Positions 42,560 to 56,193 of a DNA stretch of 64,000 bases are shown in pieces. Position numbers and translations under genes: made by a program. The number at the start of each line of letters is the position of its first letter. The first letter of the stretch is position 1. A model generated the notes under the pieces. It did not search any database. It was given only the letters and a program-made list of their open reading frames with translations, and had not been told where the DNA came from. Origin of the DNA: Cryptomeria japonica (lineage: Eukaryota > Streptophyta > Pinopsida > Cupressales > Cupressaceae); NCBI RefSeq assembly GCF_030272615.1, contig NC_081415.1:233770803-233834802 (forward strand), given 5' to 3'.

Positions 42560-44060
42560 TTTAACATTTTATTATGTCCTCGAGTTCAAAAACATTTATC
42601 GTCCAATTTCAAAGAGTCCTTTCCATTTGGGGTTATAGATTGCATCTTTGCTAAGTTCTATTGGAATGAATTGCCTTTATTCTTTTGATTTCACTTTAAA
42701 ATTTGCGAGTTTAACTTTTTTTTAAATATGATCATTTTTGTCAATTAATGTATTAAAAGATTTTGATTTTATGTATTTAGGTATATTATTGGAATGAATT
42801 TTTTATTTTTTTTAATTTCAATTTAAAATTTGTAAGTTTTAATTTTTTAAATATGATCACTTTCTTCAATTAATGTATTAAATGATTTTGATTATATGTA
42901 TTTAAAAGTATTATTTAGTTTATTCTACTTACAGAATCATATGAGATCATGTAATCAGCAATTAGAACAACACATCTAAAGTATATCAATCATTAATAAT
43001 TGTAGGTTTAGCTATTATTAGATTCTACTATTCCCACATATTTATCTAACACCTCGATAACTTCTTTGTTTCAATCACTATTAGATCATGAGGGGTCTAA
43101 CTACTACCAAAAAACTCTATCACACTTCCTCTATGTTATATTAGGTCTCAATTGTGTTTATTAGCATGATTAAATTTCCTTACACAAATTAATTTTGTCT
43201 TGGCAAATATTTTATGTAGGTATCAAAGGTTTATTTCTATTCGTCAAGAGAAAATTGGTTCATTAAGACCAATTTGTTAATTTGATCCTATCACCAGCCC
43301 TTAAATTCTTAGGTCTCATGTGTCATAAGGATTTTGATCATTTATCCAATTCTAAATTTTAGTTTCTTTTTTTCATGTCATAATGATCAAAGTCCACATT
43401 GTGTCATTTTTTAAGTAAGCCCTACTCCATCTTAGTCAATTCAATATGTTTCCATCTCAAATTACTCAGTTATCATTCTAAATACCTTAATTTATTTAGG
43501 GTTTGAATTATATTGGTTATCCCATAGATATATTCATAAAGTACCTTCATGGTGCCAAGATCATATTCTAATGCCAGTTGTTATGAATAAATTGCACATG
43601 AAGAATATTATAGGAAATATTCTAAAAATAATTGATAATAATATGCCTCTTTGAGGGGGCAACCTCATAATCCATTTTGAGGGGGGTACCTCCAATACCC
43701 TTCAATAACAACTCAATACTCATTAGGATGATAATAACTAACCCATACCTCCTATATACCATACTTATGTCTAGGATATCACCAAGGCCGACCTAAATAT
43801 GGCTATATAGGCTAAAGGCTAACTTAAATAACTAAATAGAAATATAATAATGATAATATGACTTTATTAGAAGTTAAAGTAGTTGCAAGATGACTACTCA
43901 TAACCATATGTATACTCTAAGATTAAGGGCATAGCAAACTAATTTCCTACTCAGTTATTGGCGGCCTTCACAAATGATAATCATGGAAATGAAAAGTAAG
44001 CCAAGTGCAAATGCATCGATCTAGTGGGAGGCATAAGTGTAGTGGTGTTGCTACAAAATC
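42560..44060. other. AT-rich intergenic DNA upstream of MED17
   Basis: A diverged direct repeat at about 42655-42760 and 42790-42905 shares TTGGAATGAATT, then AAATATGATCA, then AATTAATGTATTAAA and GATTTTGATT. The rest shows no gene, RNA or element that could be recognised. Confidence 0.45.
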
Positions 44061-44064
44061 AATC

Positions 44065-44155
44065 TCCGAGTAGAAGATGTTTGGTGTGAAGCCTAATTAG
44101 TCTCCAAGTGGGAGATTATTTGGTGTGGAGCCCAATCAATCTTTAAGTGGGACAT
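44065..44155 (+). repeat. three tandem polypurine-tract-like units
   Basis: Units of about 45 bases, of the type CAATCTCCAAGTGGGAGATT followed by TTGGTGTGGAGCC, occur three times. The last ends AAGTGGGACAT directly before the LTR at 44156, the position of a polypurine tract. Confidence 0.6.
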
Positions 44156-44654
44156 TGTTGGAAAATGGTGACTGTGTCATCAAGCTTAAATTTAAGTGAC
44201 TCTGTCAGCCACATTTTCCCCCAAAATCATTTACAAGGGCATGCAGGGGATAGATCCCCTCTTATGAGGATCAAGGGAACTATCCTCTCAGTGGGACCCT
44301 AGGGGTAGAGCCCATGGTAGAGGTTTGGGGCAAACACCCCTACAACGCCTTCAAAGTAAAAATTGCCTATTATTTAATAAAGGAATCAACTATTATTTTG
44401 TAATGTAAATTGACCATTGTAAACTGCCAAAAAGACTTGATAAATAAGTGGTTGTGGAATGTAAAACATCATCGGATTGTAATTTGCTCTTTGCTAGAGA
44501 ATAGAAAGAAAGTGGACAATTGTTTCTTTATGGATGTAGCCTGCATTGGGTGAACCAAGTTAAATTTGTTTGTTGTTGTGAATTCTTTTTTTTCTCTTTA
44601 ATTCTGCTTTATATTTAATATTGTTTATTGCTCGAATTTTCCCAAACCATAACA
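44156..44654 (+). repeat. copia-type LTR, about 500 bp
   Basis: TGTTGGAAAATGGTGAC to CCAAACCATAACA, preceded by a polypurine-like tract, so it is the 3' LTR of an element whose body is missing. Near its start, GACTGTGTCATCAAGCTTAA and a following AAGTGACTCTGTC form an inverted pair. No 5-bp duplication was found, as expected if the 5' part is lost. Confidence 0.6.
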
Positions 44655-46270
44655 CTCTCATATGACTATGGACTAACCTTTTTTGATGGATTCCCCCTTT
44701 TGTTGATGTAATTTTAGTGGAGATGTTGATGTCATAGTGTTGTTCTTTTTTTTAATAATTATTGTCTTGCATGTGTTATTTTCGATGGGTTCTTAGCTAT
44801 CATGATGACTCTATAATTACACCTTTTTTGGTCACAATTGTCCCCCTGCTAGTTATCATTATGCCTTTGATACTTACATATGCTAATTACATTAGCCTCA
44901 CACCACCCTTGGATGGGTTAGATCGGCCTCATTAGCTTCATGCTAGCTTTTGATTGACTATATCAACCTTTCCTACACATATTGTTGGTCTTTCAATTGT
45001 GAAGGGAGCTCCACGCATGACATGCCACTAGCTTCCACGGAGGAGATTGAGCTTAGTCTATGTCTAAAAGGAGATCCTAGTCACTTTCTCTCATATCGCA
45101 CATGGACTATAATATCTGAAAAAAGATGCATATCATATGTGTAGCCTCTACACCAATACTCCTTTTCACAATGCTTCAAAGAACATACAACAAAGCGAAT
45201 ATTACATGCACCTGCTATTTTTTTTTAAATAAGCTTAATAGATAATATCAAACTAGACAATCAAAACTACATTGGATCTAATATCATATGAGAATGCCAA
45301 GATCATTTGTGTCAAATTCTTGTACCGATTCAAGTCACATGAGTTGAGCATACACACATGCTCCTTGCTATGAGATGAAAAACACATGATGCAAAGTAAA
45401 CGAGTACACACAAAAATGGATGTATCAATGTTATATTAAGCCATAAAATGAGGTATACAATAGGAGAGAAGAAAGAAATCACTGCCCAAAATAGTAGAGA
45501 AGAATAGGTAGTTGACTCCCACTAACTAAGACTAATGATGTCACGAACTAGTTTTAGGCTAATAAGTTTTAGATTAAATTATTAAGTTAGACACTAAAAT
45601 TATTGATGACATTTGACATTAGGATGCTAATAACTGTGCTTGATGATATTATTTTAATGTGATGCTAATTATGGTGTTATTGATGACATTTTTAATATAA
45701 TGTTAATTATGTGATGATGTTAATGAATTTTTATATTATGATCTGACAATTTCGTTGAGTGGATGCAGGGTCGACCGTCGAAGGTGGACATATGACCGAG
45801 GAGGGATCTCCTAGCTCATTGATAGCAACTCACAGAATGCAACCCTGTGTACACACATTAATAATAATAATTAAATAAATTGTTTTAAAAATTAAAACCA
45901 ATTTAAAGGTTTATAAATAAATAAAGAGATTAAAAATAAATAAATAAATTATAATATTAATTAAATCCAAATTTATGATTTTTGAAAATTTAAAATTATT
46001 TTTTATCATGATTTAAATTAACACTTCAGATAAAATTGGAATGTAGAGATGAACTCCCTAACTCCAGTCCAACTCTTAATTTGCATTCATAAGTGGCTAA
46101 TCCAATTCAGTTTTCCTCACTTCAACTCCCCATTCACACTTTTTTCTATCAATCTAGATCCATACATTTTGTATTGAACTCTCAACCAAAATGAGTTTAA
46201 ATCAAGCTGAAAATCGAACTTGGGAAGGCAATAGTTTTGGGGGGGGAAAAATCAACTTGGGCTCTCAACG
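44655..46270. other. intergenic DNA without identified genes
   Basis: AT-rich, with ATTAA/AATAAATAAA runs around 45860-46010. No supported feature was seen. Confidence 0.4.
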
Positions 46271-46273
46271 ATA

Positions 46274-46604
46274 TTAATCGATCTGCAAGAATGAAGTGGG
46301 CATAGCAAACTGCCTGAACCAGGGATTGGGTAAGCCGATTGGGAATCGGCTGGAACCATTAATCGCCCACCGTCCTCTCTCTCTGCATTTTGATTTTGGA
46401 CTGCATAAGTGGTTGGGGAAGGTCGATCTACCTAAAAAGGACAAGGAGGCAGAGTCGGGTGAGGAGATCTCTCCCCTCCCTCCCTCCATTACCACCTCAG
46501 CAACTTCATCGACCTGCATAGGACTAGGGAGGTCGGTTTGCCTGCAGAGAAGACCACGCCTTCTCTCGTCTCCTCACTACGTTGTTGCTAAGTATCACCT
46601 CTGA
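46274..46604. other. GC-richer island with overlapping ORFs, unidentified
   Basis: This 330-base island differs in base composition from its AT-rich surroundings. Both strands are open (102 codons plus, 81 codons minus). Neither has a motif that could be recognised. It may be an exon or 5' part of a decayed gene or element. Confidence 0.25.
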
Positions 46605-46720
46605 TTTCCTTTATTTCATTTCATGTTTTTACCTTGGCTGATCACTATATACAAATTGGGCATAGTTTCTGATTGCATTGTTTGACCAGCAAGTACCTAG
46701 AAATCGTACCCCATAATCTT

Positions 46721-46769
46721 GTGTGTGTGTTTGTGTGTGATAGATATACACATACACATACACACACAT
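46721..46769. repeat. GT/CA dinucleotide-rich microsatellite
   Basis: A GTGTGTGTGTTTGTGTGTGA run is followed by ATACACATACACATACACAC, so the two parts are roughly complementary and could pair. A short TA repeat lies at 47011-47024. Confidence 0.7.
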
Positions 46770-47024
46770 TAAGCATCGATGTGATTATTTTGTTTGCTGA
46801 AGTTTTTTTTTTTAAGAATGTTTTCCTATACTTCAATTTGAAGTCAGTCAACTCAACGAAAGCATATCGCCCAGCAGAAATCCTTATGACAATTCAGTAT
46901 TGACCATCACTGCCCTTTAAAATTGCAGAATCTGGCTTTTGACTCCACTAATTCGATCACTGATTCAACCAACTTACCAAATTCTACATTAATTTTGTTA
47001 TTGCTCCTATATATATATATATAC

Positions 47025-48299
47025 ATTCAATCGGTTACATAAATATATATACATAGGATGTGTTTATTTATTTATTGCAGATCTTGAAGTTAAATGGAAT
47101 TTAAATTCATTAATTGGCCATGGTTAAGAGAGAAAAATTAAACATGAAACAATATCTTAAGATAATAAATGTAAACTAATCGAAAGGGGTAATTTAACTG
47201 TCTATGATATATGTATTTTAGGAAAGATGTGCTTGTTATGGGATAAACCAGGGATGATTTTCTTCTCACCTATCCCAAAAGAGTTAAATTGGCCAATAAA
47301 TTAATTAATTCTCTCTGTGTCATAACACATGTAGCTAAGTTCAATAGTTTGGTTGTTAGATACTACATGCATGCATAGGTTCCATTCCCGACAGTTGATT
47401 ATGGTTTGCTAGGAAACTCTGTCATGAGGGGTGGGATCTTATCATGAGCACCGGGAAGAGAAAGATTCATTTGGTTGGGCAGATAAAACACTTGGGTCAT
47501 ATGTTTGTCTTCCAGTTGCAGATGGAGGAGAGTCTGATGGCAATGGAGATGCTACATCCAGAGACAGAGACCCATATTATGTCATTGTAAAGTCCTATGG
47601 ACTAATGTATATTGTGTTATTGTTTCATTGTAATAGACCAATGAGGTCTCATGATTATAGGCTAAGTGAGCTATGTAAATGACCTATGAGGTCTACTATC
47701 ATAAATGTGATAGGAAGTCTCCTTGTAAATGTAACTAACAAGAAGTAAGAAAACACTAACCCACTAACCTACTAACAGGTTTCCTTGTGTGTGCATGATT
47801 TACTACTTATGTGTTTTTCCTTGTTTTGATATCTTCCATCAATGCATGGTTGATGATAATAACTTAAGTTTTATTAGTTAGCTTAATTATAAGCACATTA
47901 ATTATGGGTTTACATACTTATCATTCCTCATGTTATTTCATGTTCGAACATGCATATCTTTACTTCATTTTTATCTTTCATATGTACGTGATAGATATGT
48001 TATGTTTAAATCTTCATAATACAAATTGGTGATCTTAATGCAGGTATGTTAGATGTAATTAGGATTTAATTGTGATAGTTTAATTAAGGTTAGGACTAAC
48101 GGGTCCTTACAAATGATGAGTTAACTTCCTTGAGACTAGCAAGAGGTGGCAAGCTAACTCCCACTAACTATGACACCTAATTAGGTGTAATACCGTGTGA
48201 AATTATTTATGTGCTATATATAATATTTCATATACTCTACACTCATAACAATTATCATATGCGCTTGCCTCTTCTTCTCCCAAACTATTTTGTCCACTG
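47025..48299. other. intergenic DNA with one unidentified 83-codon ORF
   Basis: The ORF at 47431-47682 (+) starts MGSYHEHREEKDSFGW; it matches nothing recognised and is followed by TTGTAATAGACC-type repeats. It may be a transcript remnant or chance. Nothing else is supported. Confidence 0.25.
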
Positions 48300-50827
48300 G
48301 TTAGTTTTAGATGTAGTTTATTGCTCCAAATTTTGTTTCAAAATGCACCTTCTCTCCATCATTATTATTTAAATTTTCTTTATCAAATAAGTCTTTTAGT
48401 TTCCTAAATGTAACATCTCTTGAGTAGATAACTTTTAATGGCTCTTAATTTCTAGGTTTGTACCCTTTCACATTTTTACCATAACTAATGAAAATAACCC
48501 ATTAGACTTGAAATCCAACTTTAGGATAGCCTCTCCTTAGGAATCTAAACAAATGGTTCATAGCTTTAAACTTGCAAGGGTGTAATCACACATTTTTTCC
48601 AATCCACATCCAATATGGTATCTTTTTTTACAAGGTAGAAGTAGGAGAATTGTTCTTCAAGTAGTGTGCAATGCTTATCACTTCAACCCATAAATCATAT
48701 CCCAGATCCACACTACTCAACATACTTTTGGCTTGAACTAGTGAGGTTCTATTTAACCTCTTATCCATTAAATTATAATATGATGTATATTGTGTGGTTC
48801 TTTTCTTTACAATCCCAACATGCTTACAATACATCAAACTCTTTAGAGTAAAATTCACCACCATTAGTTTTCCTTGGCATCTTGGTCTTCTTACTAGTTT
48901 GATTCTAACAAAATATTTGAGCTATTGAAACTTGAGAAACACCTTAGACTTCCTTCTAATAAATTACACCCAAGAATACCAAGAATAATTATAAATGAAA
49001 AATGAATAATATGTAGACTTACCAATAGATGTGATGTCCATAGGACCAAACACATCATTATGTATCACCTCCAAAATATCCTTTTCTCTAGTTCTTCCAA
49101 TATTGAGTTGCGCTCTATTATATTTTTCAAGCACATAATGCTCACAAATTAAATAGCAATAAAAAATAAACAAGACCTATTGCTGCATCCTTGCTCGCTA
49201 AGGATTGCAAACCCTTTTCAATCAAGTGACCTAATCTTGGATACCACAACAAACCCTTTTCAATCAAGCAACCTAATCTTGGATACCACAATAACCTTGG
49301 TTTAGATGTAGTACAACATTAACACAACAAATAAAGTTGACACATCTAGCCTATATAAAGAACCATTCCATAAACCTTTTGTGAGTACCAAATTATGTCT
49401 AGCTAATCTATAATTTTCTCCATCAAATGTGATATATTTTTTTTAGTCAACCATTTTATATAAATACAAAAGGTTTTTTTCGGCAAACCTAGAATACACA
49501 GTACATCTAAGAGTATCCTTACGCATCATACATGTAAGGCACCCAAAAAAAATTTCAACCAATTATCTTCAAAGAGCTATTATCATGAAGGAATACTTGC
49601 CCTTCATTAATTTTGGTATATTTAAGTAACGCTCCTTATGAGGTATCATATGAAAATAAGTACTCGAGCCAATCAACTACGAATTATAACCAATGACATA
49701 AGTAGAAATAAATACATCAGTACTAGGTGTCATATAAAAATAAGTACTTGAGACAATCAACTAGGAATTATAACCAATGACACTAGTAGAAATAAATACA
49801 TCACTACTAGGTATCATATGAAAATAAGTACCGGAGCTAATCAACTAGGAATTATAACCAATGACATTAGTAGAAATAAATACATCACTACTATACTCAT
49901 CATTATTAGAGAACTAATTAGAAGAGTTGTCCTTCTTTCTGGACATGTAATTCTTCTTTACGTGACCTTTCTTGCCATAACTTTATAATTACTACGAGAT
50001 TTAGACTTGTCCTTACCCTAAGACTTCTTATCTCCACTCTTATTCTTATTTTTCTTCTCCTTAAACTTTCCTTTAGCAAATAGGACATCATAAGAATTAC
50101 CATCCATAGATCTTTTCTTGTTCTCCTCACTTAGAAAAATTTTAATATTTTTTTTTAATATGTCTGATGTAGCATAACTACATATAAACATTATAAGTTT
50201 TTCCTATAAATATGGTTCAAGGAACAAAGTAACACGGTGCATTTGTCTTCATCATCTATTTTAACTCCCATTGACATAAGTTGGCTTAAAAATTAAGGCT
50301 ATTCAAATTAACAGTAATTGAGTCTCATTTTTTCATTTTTAAAGTATACAATTTCTTTTTTAAAATAAGATTATTGACTAGACTCTTTGAATGATATTGT
50401 CTACCAATCACCTTCCACATTAAAATTATTGTATTTTCCTCAGACACATTCATTAACACAAAAATTGATAAACACAACTGGAATGTACTTCTATCTTTTT
50501 TTATTAGATTTTACCAAGTTCTCATTAGACATACCTAGGGGTTTGGATAAGGTAGATATCACAACCCACTAGTCTCTTTCCACTAGAAGATCCTCCATTG
50601 TCAACTTTCATAGTTCGAAATTTTGACCATTGAATTTGTTAAATTTAGATCTTATTGTGCTAGCCATAAATTTAATGTTGTTTAGCTTCCCCGCTATATT
50701 TTTTAAATTCTTCCTTTTTTTCTAGTTTTATGTCAAATACAACAAACCAATAAATGTTAGAGTTCACCACTGCACATACTTGGGTTTGCACTCAATGAAA
50801 GTAGTAACCACTCAAATAGCCACCTTA
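48300..50827 (-). pseudogene. minus-strand copia remnant (gag, protease, integrase)
   Basis: In sense order: gag C-terminal basic region (49918-50130); protease region (49600-49895), present three times; gag-pre-integrase and integrase start (48964-49173) with EVIHNDVFGPM; integrase end (48628-48864) with SMLSSVDLGYDLW and AHYLKNNSPT. Reverse transcriptase and RNase H were not found to the left, so the element is truncated. Stops are frequent. A 42-bp direct duplication sits at about 49207-49290. Its primer site and 5' LTR follow on the right. Confidence 0.8.
49642..49895 (-). repeat. 84-bp tandem triplication of the copia protease active-site segment
   Basis: GGTATCATATGAAAATAAG-type starts fall at 49642, 49726 and 49810, a period of exactly 84 bases or 28 codons. 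Translated on the minus strand, each unit contains GYNS, a stop where the family has Trp, then LI(G/V)SSTYF(H/Y)M, the decayed counterpart of a copia WLIDSGSTYHM active site. Because at least two units share the same stop, the triplication probably came after inactivation. Confidence 0.8.
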
Positions 50828-50840
50828 CGCATTGATACCA
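50828..50840 (-). other. primer binding site of the minus-strand copia
   Basis: On the minus strand, TGGTATCAATGCG lies two bases after the LTR end CCCCAACA. It matches the initiator-methionine primer site for the first eight bases and then diverges. Confidence 0.75.
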
Positions 50841-50842
50841 AA

Positions 50843-52177
50843 TGTTGGGGATTTTTATCCCCTATGATAGTTGACTGATAGATTGGGATGATGAGAACTT
50901 AATTTTATGTAATCAAATGATACTCAACTGCACTTGCAAAATCTAACAAGCATGAACAAAAGTAAATGGAATAGTATGTGTTGGTGTTTCCAATTGATTG
51001 CTTGAAGATTCCTATGAATTAATGTAATTCTATCAATAGATCTTTAGATCAGTGGCTAATGAATGAGATTTCAACCTAAAGGCTAAAAGATCTTCTTCTC
51101 TTTAGGCTCTATAGGACCTATGGGGGTGACCCTTTGCAATATTTAAAGATGTAAATCATATTGTAGCAAATATTGTAGAAATGCAAATGACTCTTAATAA
51201 AAATTAACTAGACTGCTTGTATTAACCCTTGATTTGGCTAAATCCATGGTTATTTAACACAATTTTGCACAATTGAGAGAATTATAATTCTACTCCTCCT
51301 ACAAATACAAAAAATGGATTTTATTGGATTTAACATCATTGAAATGGCATCTGAAATTCACTTAAATTACTAAAGCTCGGTGCCCAATCTAGGGTAATAG
51401 AGTCACAATTGTAACAACTTCAAATATTTCATGGATATTTAACAACTCAACTACTTGGACCTTACACACTCATGCTTGACATAAATGTGATCCTGTAAAT
51501 CACTCCAAACTCTACTTACTAATCAATATCGCACTCTCCAAATATGTTGAAACACACTCACAAAATTTAATCTCTTCCTTGAAAAGGACCTGCAAACGTA
51601 TTTCACACCTACAACTGAAATTGAAGAGATAAATTATTCCATTCTTAATGGAAACGATTCATACATGTTAAGAGAACGCAAAATGGGGGACAATTTGGAG
51701 CAACTTTTCATTAATTAATGCAAAATAGTTGATACATTCCATGAAAATACACACTTCTTGCTAGTAATTCATACTCCGTTGCTCTAACTTGGACTCTCTC
51801 TTCTACCTGCCTAATTACAAAATTTCAGAATTTTAGAACCCCTTGCAAATGACCTTGAATTCCCTTTTATAAGAATCAGGGGAGCAAAATAAAGCTTTGG
51901 GTCATTTTCTTATGTGTCAAAATTTGGGTTGATTATACAAGAATATTCCATGGTACCTTTACATTTTCATTTATGACAAAACTTATTTGCAATACTAAGG
52001 AGGGAAATGCATATATAACCATCTTGAAAGTTGTTGTTGTATTGGCTTGTTGGCATGATATATTGATGAATGTGTTGTATCCATCGAATGCTTTGTTGGA
52101 GACAAACTTTATTGTTAATGATGTGGCTAATGTTGAAGTGGAAAATGAATAAATTGAAATAAAGGAAACATGCAACA
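50843..52177 (-). repeat. 5' LTR of the minus-strand copia (outer edge uncertain)
   Basis: The inner end, ATCCCCAACA on the minus strand, is fixed by the primer site. A sense TATA box, TTATAAAAGGG, lies at 51862-51873, as expected for the promoter. The outer edge at 52177 is inferred from TGTTGCATGTTTCC on the minus strand, which would pair with the CAACA end; no target duplication can be tested. Confidence 0.5.
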
Positions 52178-52568
52178 ACTAACATTAAGCCTTGAGAAAT
52201 GACCAAGGCACTGAAATCTGCTTGATCATAAAAATCCATATTCCAAAGACAATCATTTGCTCTTAATCTATGTGAGGTACTTGTGATCCACATGATCTGG
52301 CAAGGTCCCTATGTATATAGCTAAACTGTATTTGAAGTATAGCCTGTCCCTCCTTACATGGTCTTCTTCTTCTCAATATTCTTCAATGGTGTAGTATTGT
52401 TGGTACCATTGTGCTATTTGGAAATTGGATGACCACTTGAACCTTGGATCTCTTACACCCTATTTGGAGCCTCTCTGGATTTGTTGTCTACTATGTTCTT
52501 GGCCTCTGCTATGAATTCCCATACAAAATATCTATAGCAATGATTTTTTCAATTACAATATGATGTTT

Positions 52569-55500
52569 TTACACTTGTAGTTGATCTCCCTCATGAATCT
52601 TTTTGATTACTACTTGTGTCAATTCAACAAAATCCTTCTTCCATTCCTCCAAGATTTTGATTTCTCCATTCTCATTTAATATTTCTAGGATTGTCCAATG
52701 TTGGAGCATGTGGAACGAGTCAATCTTCTCTTTGTTCATCTGCTCCTTGTTTTCTAAATATTGGACCTCTTTGATCAATATAATGAACATCTTCCCAGTA
52801 TCATTAATGATTGTAGAAGTTGTTGGGATATTTCTTGTGACCATGTTCAAATCCCTAAGAATGTTATCCTTTAGTTGCCAAGTGTCACTCAATGGTTTCA
52901 AAAAATCTACAAAACCCTTGTATTGTTGTAGGGCTTGTGAGAGGGTCTAGTAAGAAGTGTAAACCTCATCCAACTTATTTAAATTTGCCTTCAATAAATG
53001 CAATTTTTTTTTCCTTTCATTGCCTTTAAATCCCTAGATCCTTTGTAGTAGCTTTGGCCTTTGTCAACAATTCATCTTTTCTTTTCAATTCTTGTTCAAC
53101 TACTTTCAACTACTCTTTTATTTGTTCAGCCTCTTGTGATGATACTGCATTAGCATCCTCAGTTGAAGAAGAGGGTTGGTCTTGGATTAATGTATCCTAT
53201 GGCCAAGGGAGGGGAGCTTTAACTCCCAAGGTATTCTTCAGCTTCACATTCTCTTGGAATAACTTGTTGTAAGTTGCATTCATGTCTACCCTTTCAACAA
53301 TCAACCTTTCCAACATTTTTTGTTGATGCTCTGTTGTATCTCTTGCAAACATTGTTGAGTGCATAGCAATTGTGGCAGCTTCTAAGACAATTGTATCTTT
53401 CTATGTCCTAATGATACCACCATCACCAGTGGTTTCCTCTACCCCAATGAGCAATTGTGGCTTATGAGTCTTGGGGGTTTTGGCTCATTGAGACAATGCC
53501 TTTAAGATTGGGTGGTACCTTGTCTCGCTAACTCTCCTCTCATTGTCAAATTCAATGACAAATAGTGGATTCTATTGTTGCCTTATCTGATCCAACAAAA
53601 ATATCTCTTCAAGGTTCCAAGAGGGAACCATCAACATGCCACTTTCCTTGATCATTTGTCTAGCTTGCTTGAGAGTTACATGGTCAAGGTTTAATTAGTC
53701 AAGGGTGATCAACTCTAACTGCCCCGTACCTGCAGCTTGTCCCTTTATTCTTAACCATAACCCTTTGAACTATAGTGTCTTAATGAATTCATCATCTAAC
53801 AAAAACTTTGCTACAACCACTACCTACTCATCATCAATTTGATCAAAAGGGATTGGGGCTTCCACCTCTGCTCTATCTTTTGGCTCTTCATCTCAAGCAG
53901 ATTTCCTAGGAGGAGACTTTAAAGGTTGATCTACCTCTTCACTTGCAGCTAAACTTTTCAATGCTTGAGTAGCCTAATCTATGTCACCAGCCTAGTTTGT
54001 GACCTCATATGTTGGGTGTGGTAGGTGCTTGTTGTGGTAGTGAATGTGTTGCGGGCTCATCTAGGAGCATGGTCTCTCTTCTTTGGGCCACGAGCTCTTC
54101 TAATCTTGGAGGCACATTCTGACATGGCTTCCTCTTGAAAGGGAACATGTGGGGATTCTTATGCTACCTCTTGTGACTCATTTTTAACTATTTCTTCAAT
54201 TAATAGATCTTTTTCAATAGGTTTTTCTTTTATTACCATGGGTCTTTTACCCTTTTGGACAACACTTCCTATTAAATACTCTCAAACTTTTGGAGGATCT
54301 CAATTATTCTAACCTCATTCTTTTCTTCTAGATAGTAGCCTACAAAATTGGGCTCCCGTTTCTTTCTTTATGTTTCAATGTTCAACAAAATGGATCACTT
54401 TTTCCTCCTTTGAACCACTTCTCTAGAATCATAACAATTTCTTATTATGTCCTCTACATAGCAAAAATTGATGGAGTTATTTTCCCCTTTCTAAATGTTC
54501 ATCTTTCAACTAAGTCATGAAGCCTCTAGTGTCATAATCTCTCCTCTTCTTAAGTTTCAATGCATACCTATTGTCTATATAACTTTGCACCTACTTAAGA
54601 GTATCAAAACTAACAACAAAATTTCATAATATTTTGCACACAATGGCAAGAAGGTTCCTTTATTTTGTTTGTGGATGTACACCTTCTCTCTCCACATAAA
54701 CTGCCAGATGAATTACAAAAAGGTCTGTCTAGGAGACACAAAAATAGGTAATTGATGAAGGTGCCTATGGGCAACCATATACCTTGATAAGTGTGTAATC
54801 TGAGAAGAAAAAGCAATCACCATGGTTGTATTCTCTAGCCTCATCTATTCTTTTTTCCTTTGGCTTGAGTAGCTACATTATCCTTTTAGGCAGTTTGTCC
54901 ATGACGTAGCCACACCATGTGGTTACCTTAACAATGAAACATTCATGAAAAGTAAGGAAGTCAACTATTTCTCTGATTGTCCCACAAGTAGCACCATCTT
55001 TGCATGAGTACTGCTTTCCCATCATCACCAAAAAACCTCAACCTCATTTTGCTATCCCATTCATACTTATGTTGGTGCAAGATAAAATGGCATGGGAGGA
55101 CATAGTACTTAAAAACAATCACTACACCATCCTCCCTGACTTTAATTAGGCCTCGGTGGACCTGCTCTTCAATGTAGGAAGGCATAATCATAATCTCTAT
55201 CCACATTTATGCTAGATCCTTGTTGCCATCATCATCGTTCCTATTGGCATGGTTTTCTCCGAATCCTTTCCCAAAATTGACATAAAGCATAGTATGTTCT
55301 AATGAAATAATTTTCAAAATTTTCAACCAAAAAGGGCTCTTTCTCATAATGAAATATAGGAACCTTTCTATTATCTCAACTCTTTAACCTGAACAAAGGC
55401 ACCTTATCTGCTCTAAGAGTCCTCTTCCTCCTTTCATAATCACCTTGAAATCTATCAAGGTCTATCACAATGAGTGCTTGTGTGCATAAGACAAAACAAT

Positions 55501-56193
55501 CCATAATTGCCATCTTGTTAATGTCCACCAAAATTGTACCATCATGCTTTTTGATGGTTTTGGTTGTGTAATCATAGTTTGTAACCAAAAACCTTATCAA
55601 ATCAGGCTCTATGAATACATCAAGCATAATTAATTTGGCTAGACCAAGAGACCAAGAGTTTGATAGTGGGATAGGTTTAGTTCTCATTTTGTAGAAATAT
55701 GTCAAAGGATCCCATCCTGTGACTGGGATTTGGGCACTCCCACAATGTGCACACCTATCTGTGAACAGTCCTTTTCCCTCCAATCAACACTTGACTCAAG
55801 CAAAACTTCCATGATATCCTAACAGAAGGACCTCTTATCTTCTTTCTCTTTTGCTGGATACTTTGTAGTGGTTGTGGGATCTTCCCTTACTGCACCGATT
55901 GATGGTTGTTGTTCTACAGGGACTTATGTTTCTTGTGTAAGGGTGACTTCCTTTTTCTTCTGAGGAGCCCTAGGCTTTTTAGGTTTTGGCTCTTGAGAGC
56001 TAGAGGCTGGGTCCTTCCTTCTTCTAGGTGCCCCAAGTTTTTTAGGTTTTGGATCAACTTGGATAGCACTTGGGACTGCGCTTGGTCCTACGTTTGGTTC
56101 TACAATAGGCCCTACACTATATTCTGAGGGAATTTCTATAACCTCGGGTGTTTTCTTATCCTTCTTACTGGATGACTCTCCTTTTTTTGGCAT
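52569..56193 (-). pseudogene. long decayed retroelement ORF (gag-like), minus strand
   Basis: Sense begins MPKKGESSSKKDKKTPEVIE (56193), with a Lys/Pro-rich head containing two PKPKK repeats. A globular part at 55376-55783 reads PLSNSWSLGLAKLIMLDVFIE and DINKMAIMDC. Further pieces are at 54961-55206, an acidic Pro-rich part near 53880, and a charged, coiled-coil-like part at 52569-52901. Stops, several explicable as CGA to TGA, break what was probably one ORF of over 1000 codons. No protease or RT was recognised. Leader repeats and a promoter-bearing LTR lie upstream (to 59940). It is best read as the first ORF of a large LTR element, family unknown. Confidence 0.5.
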
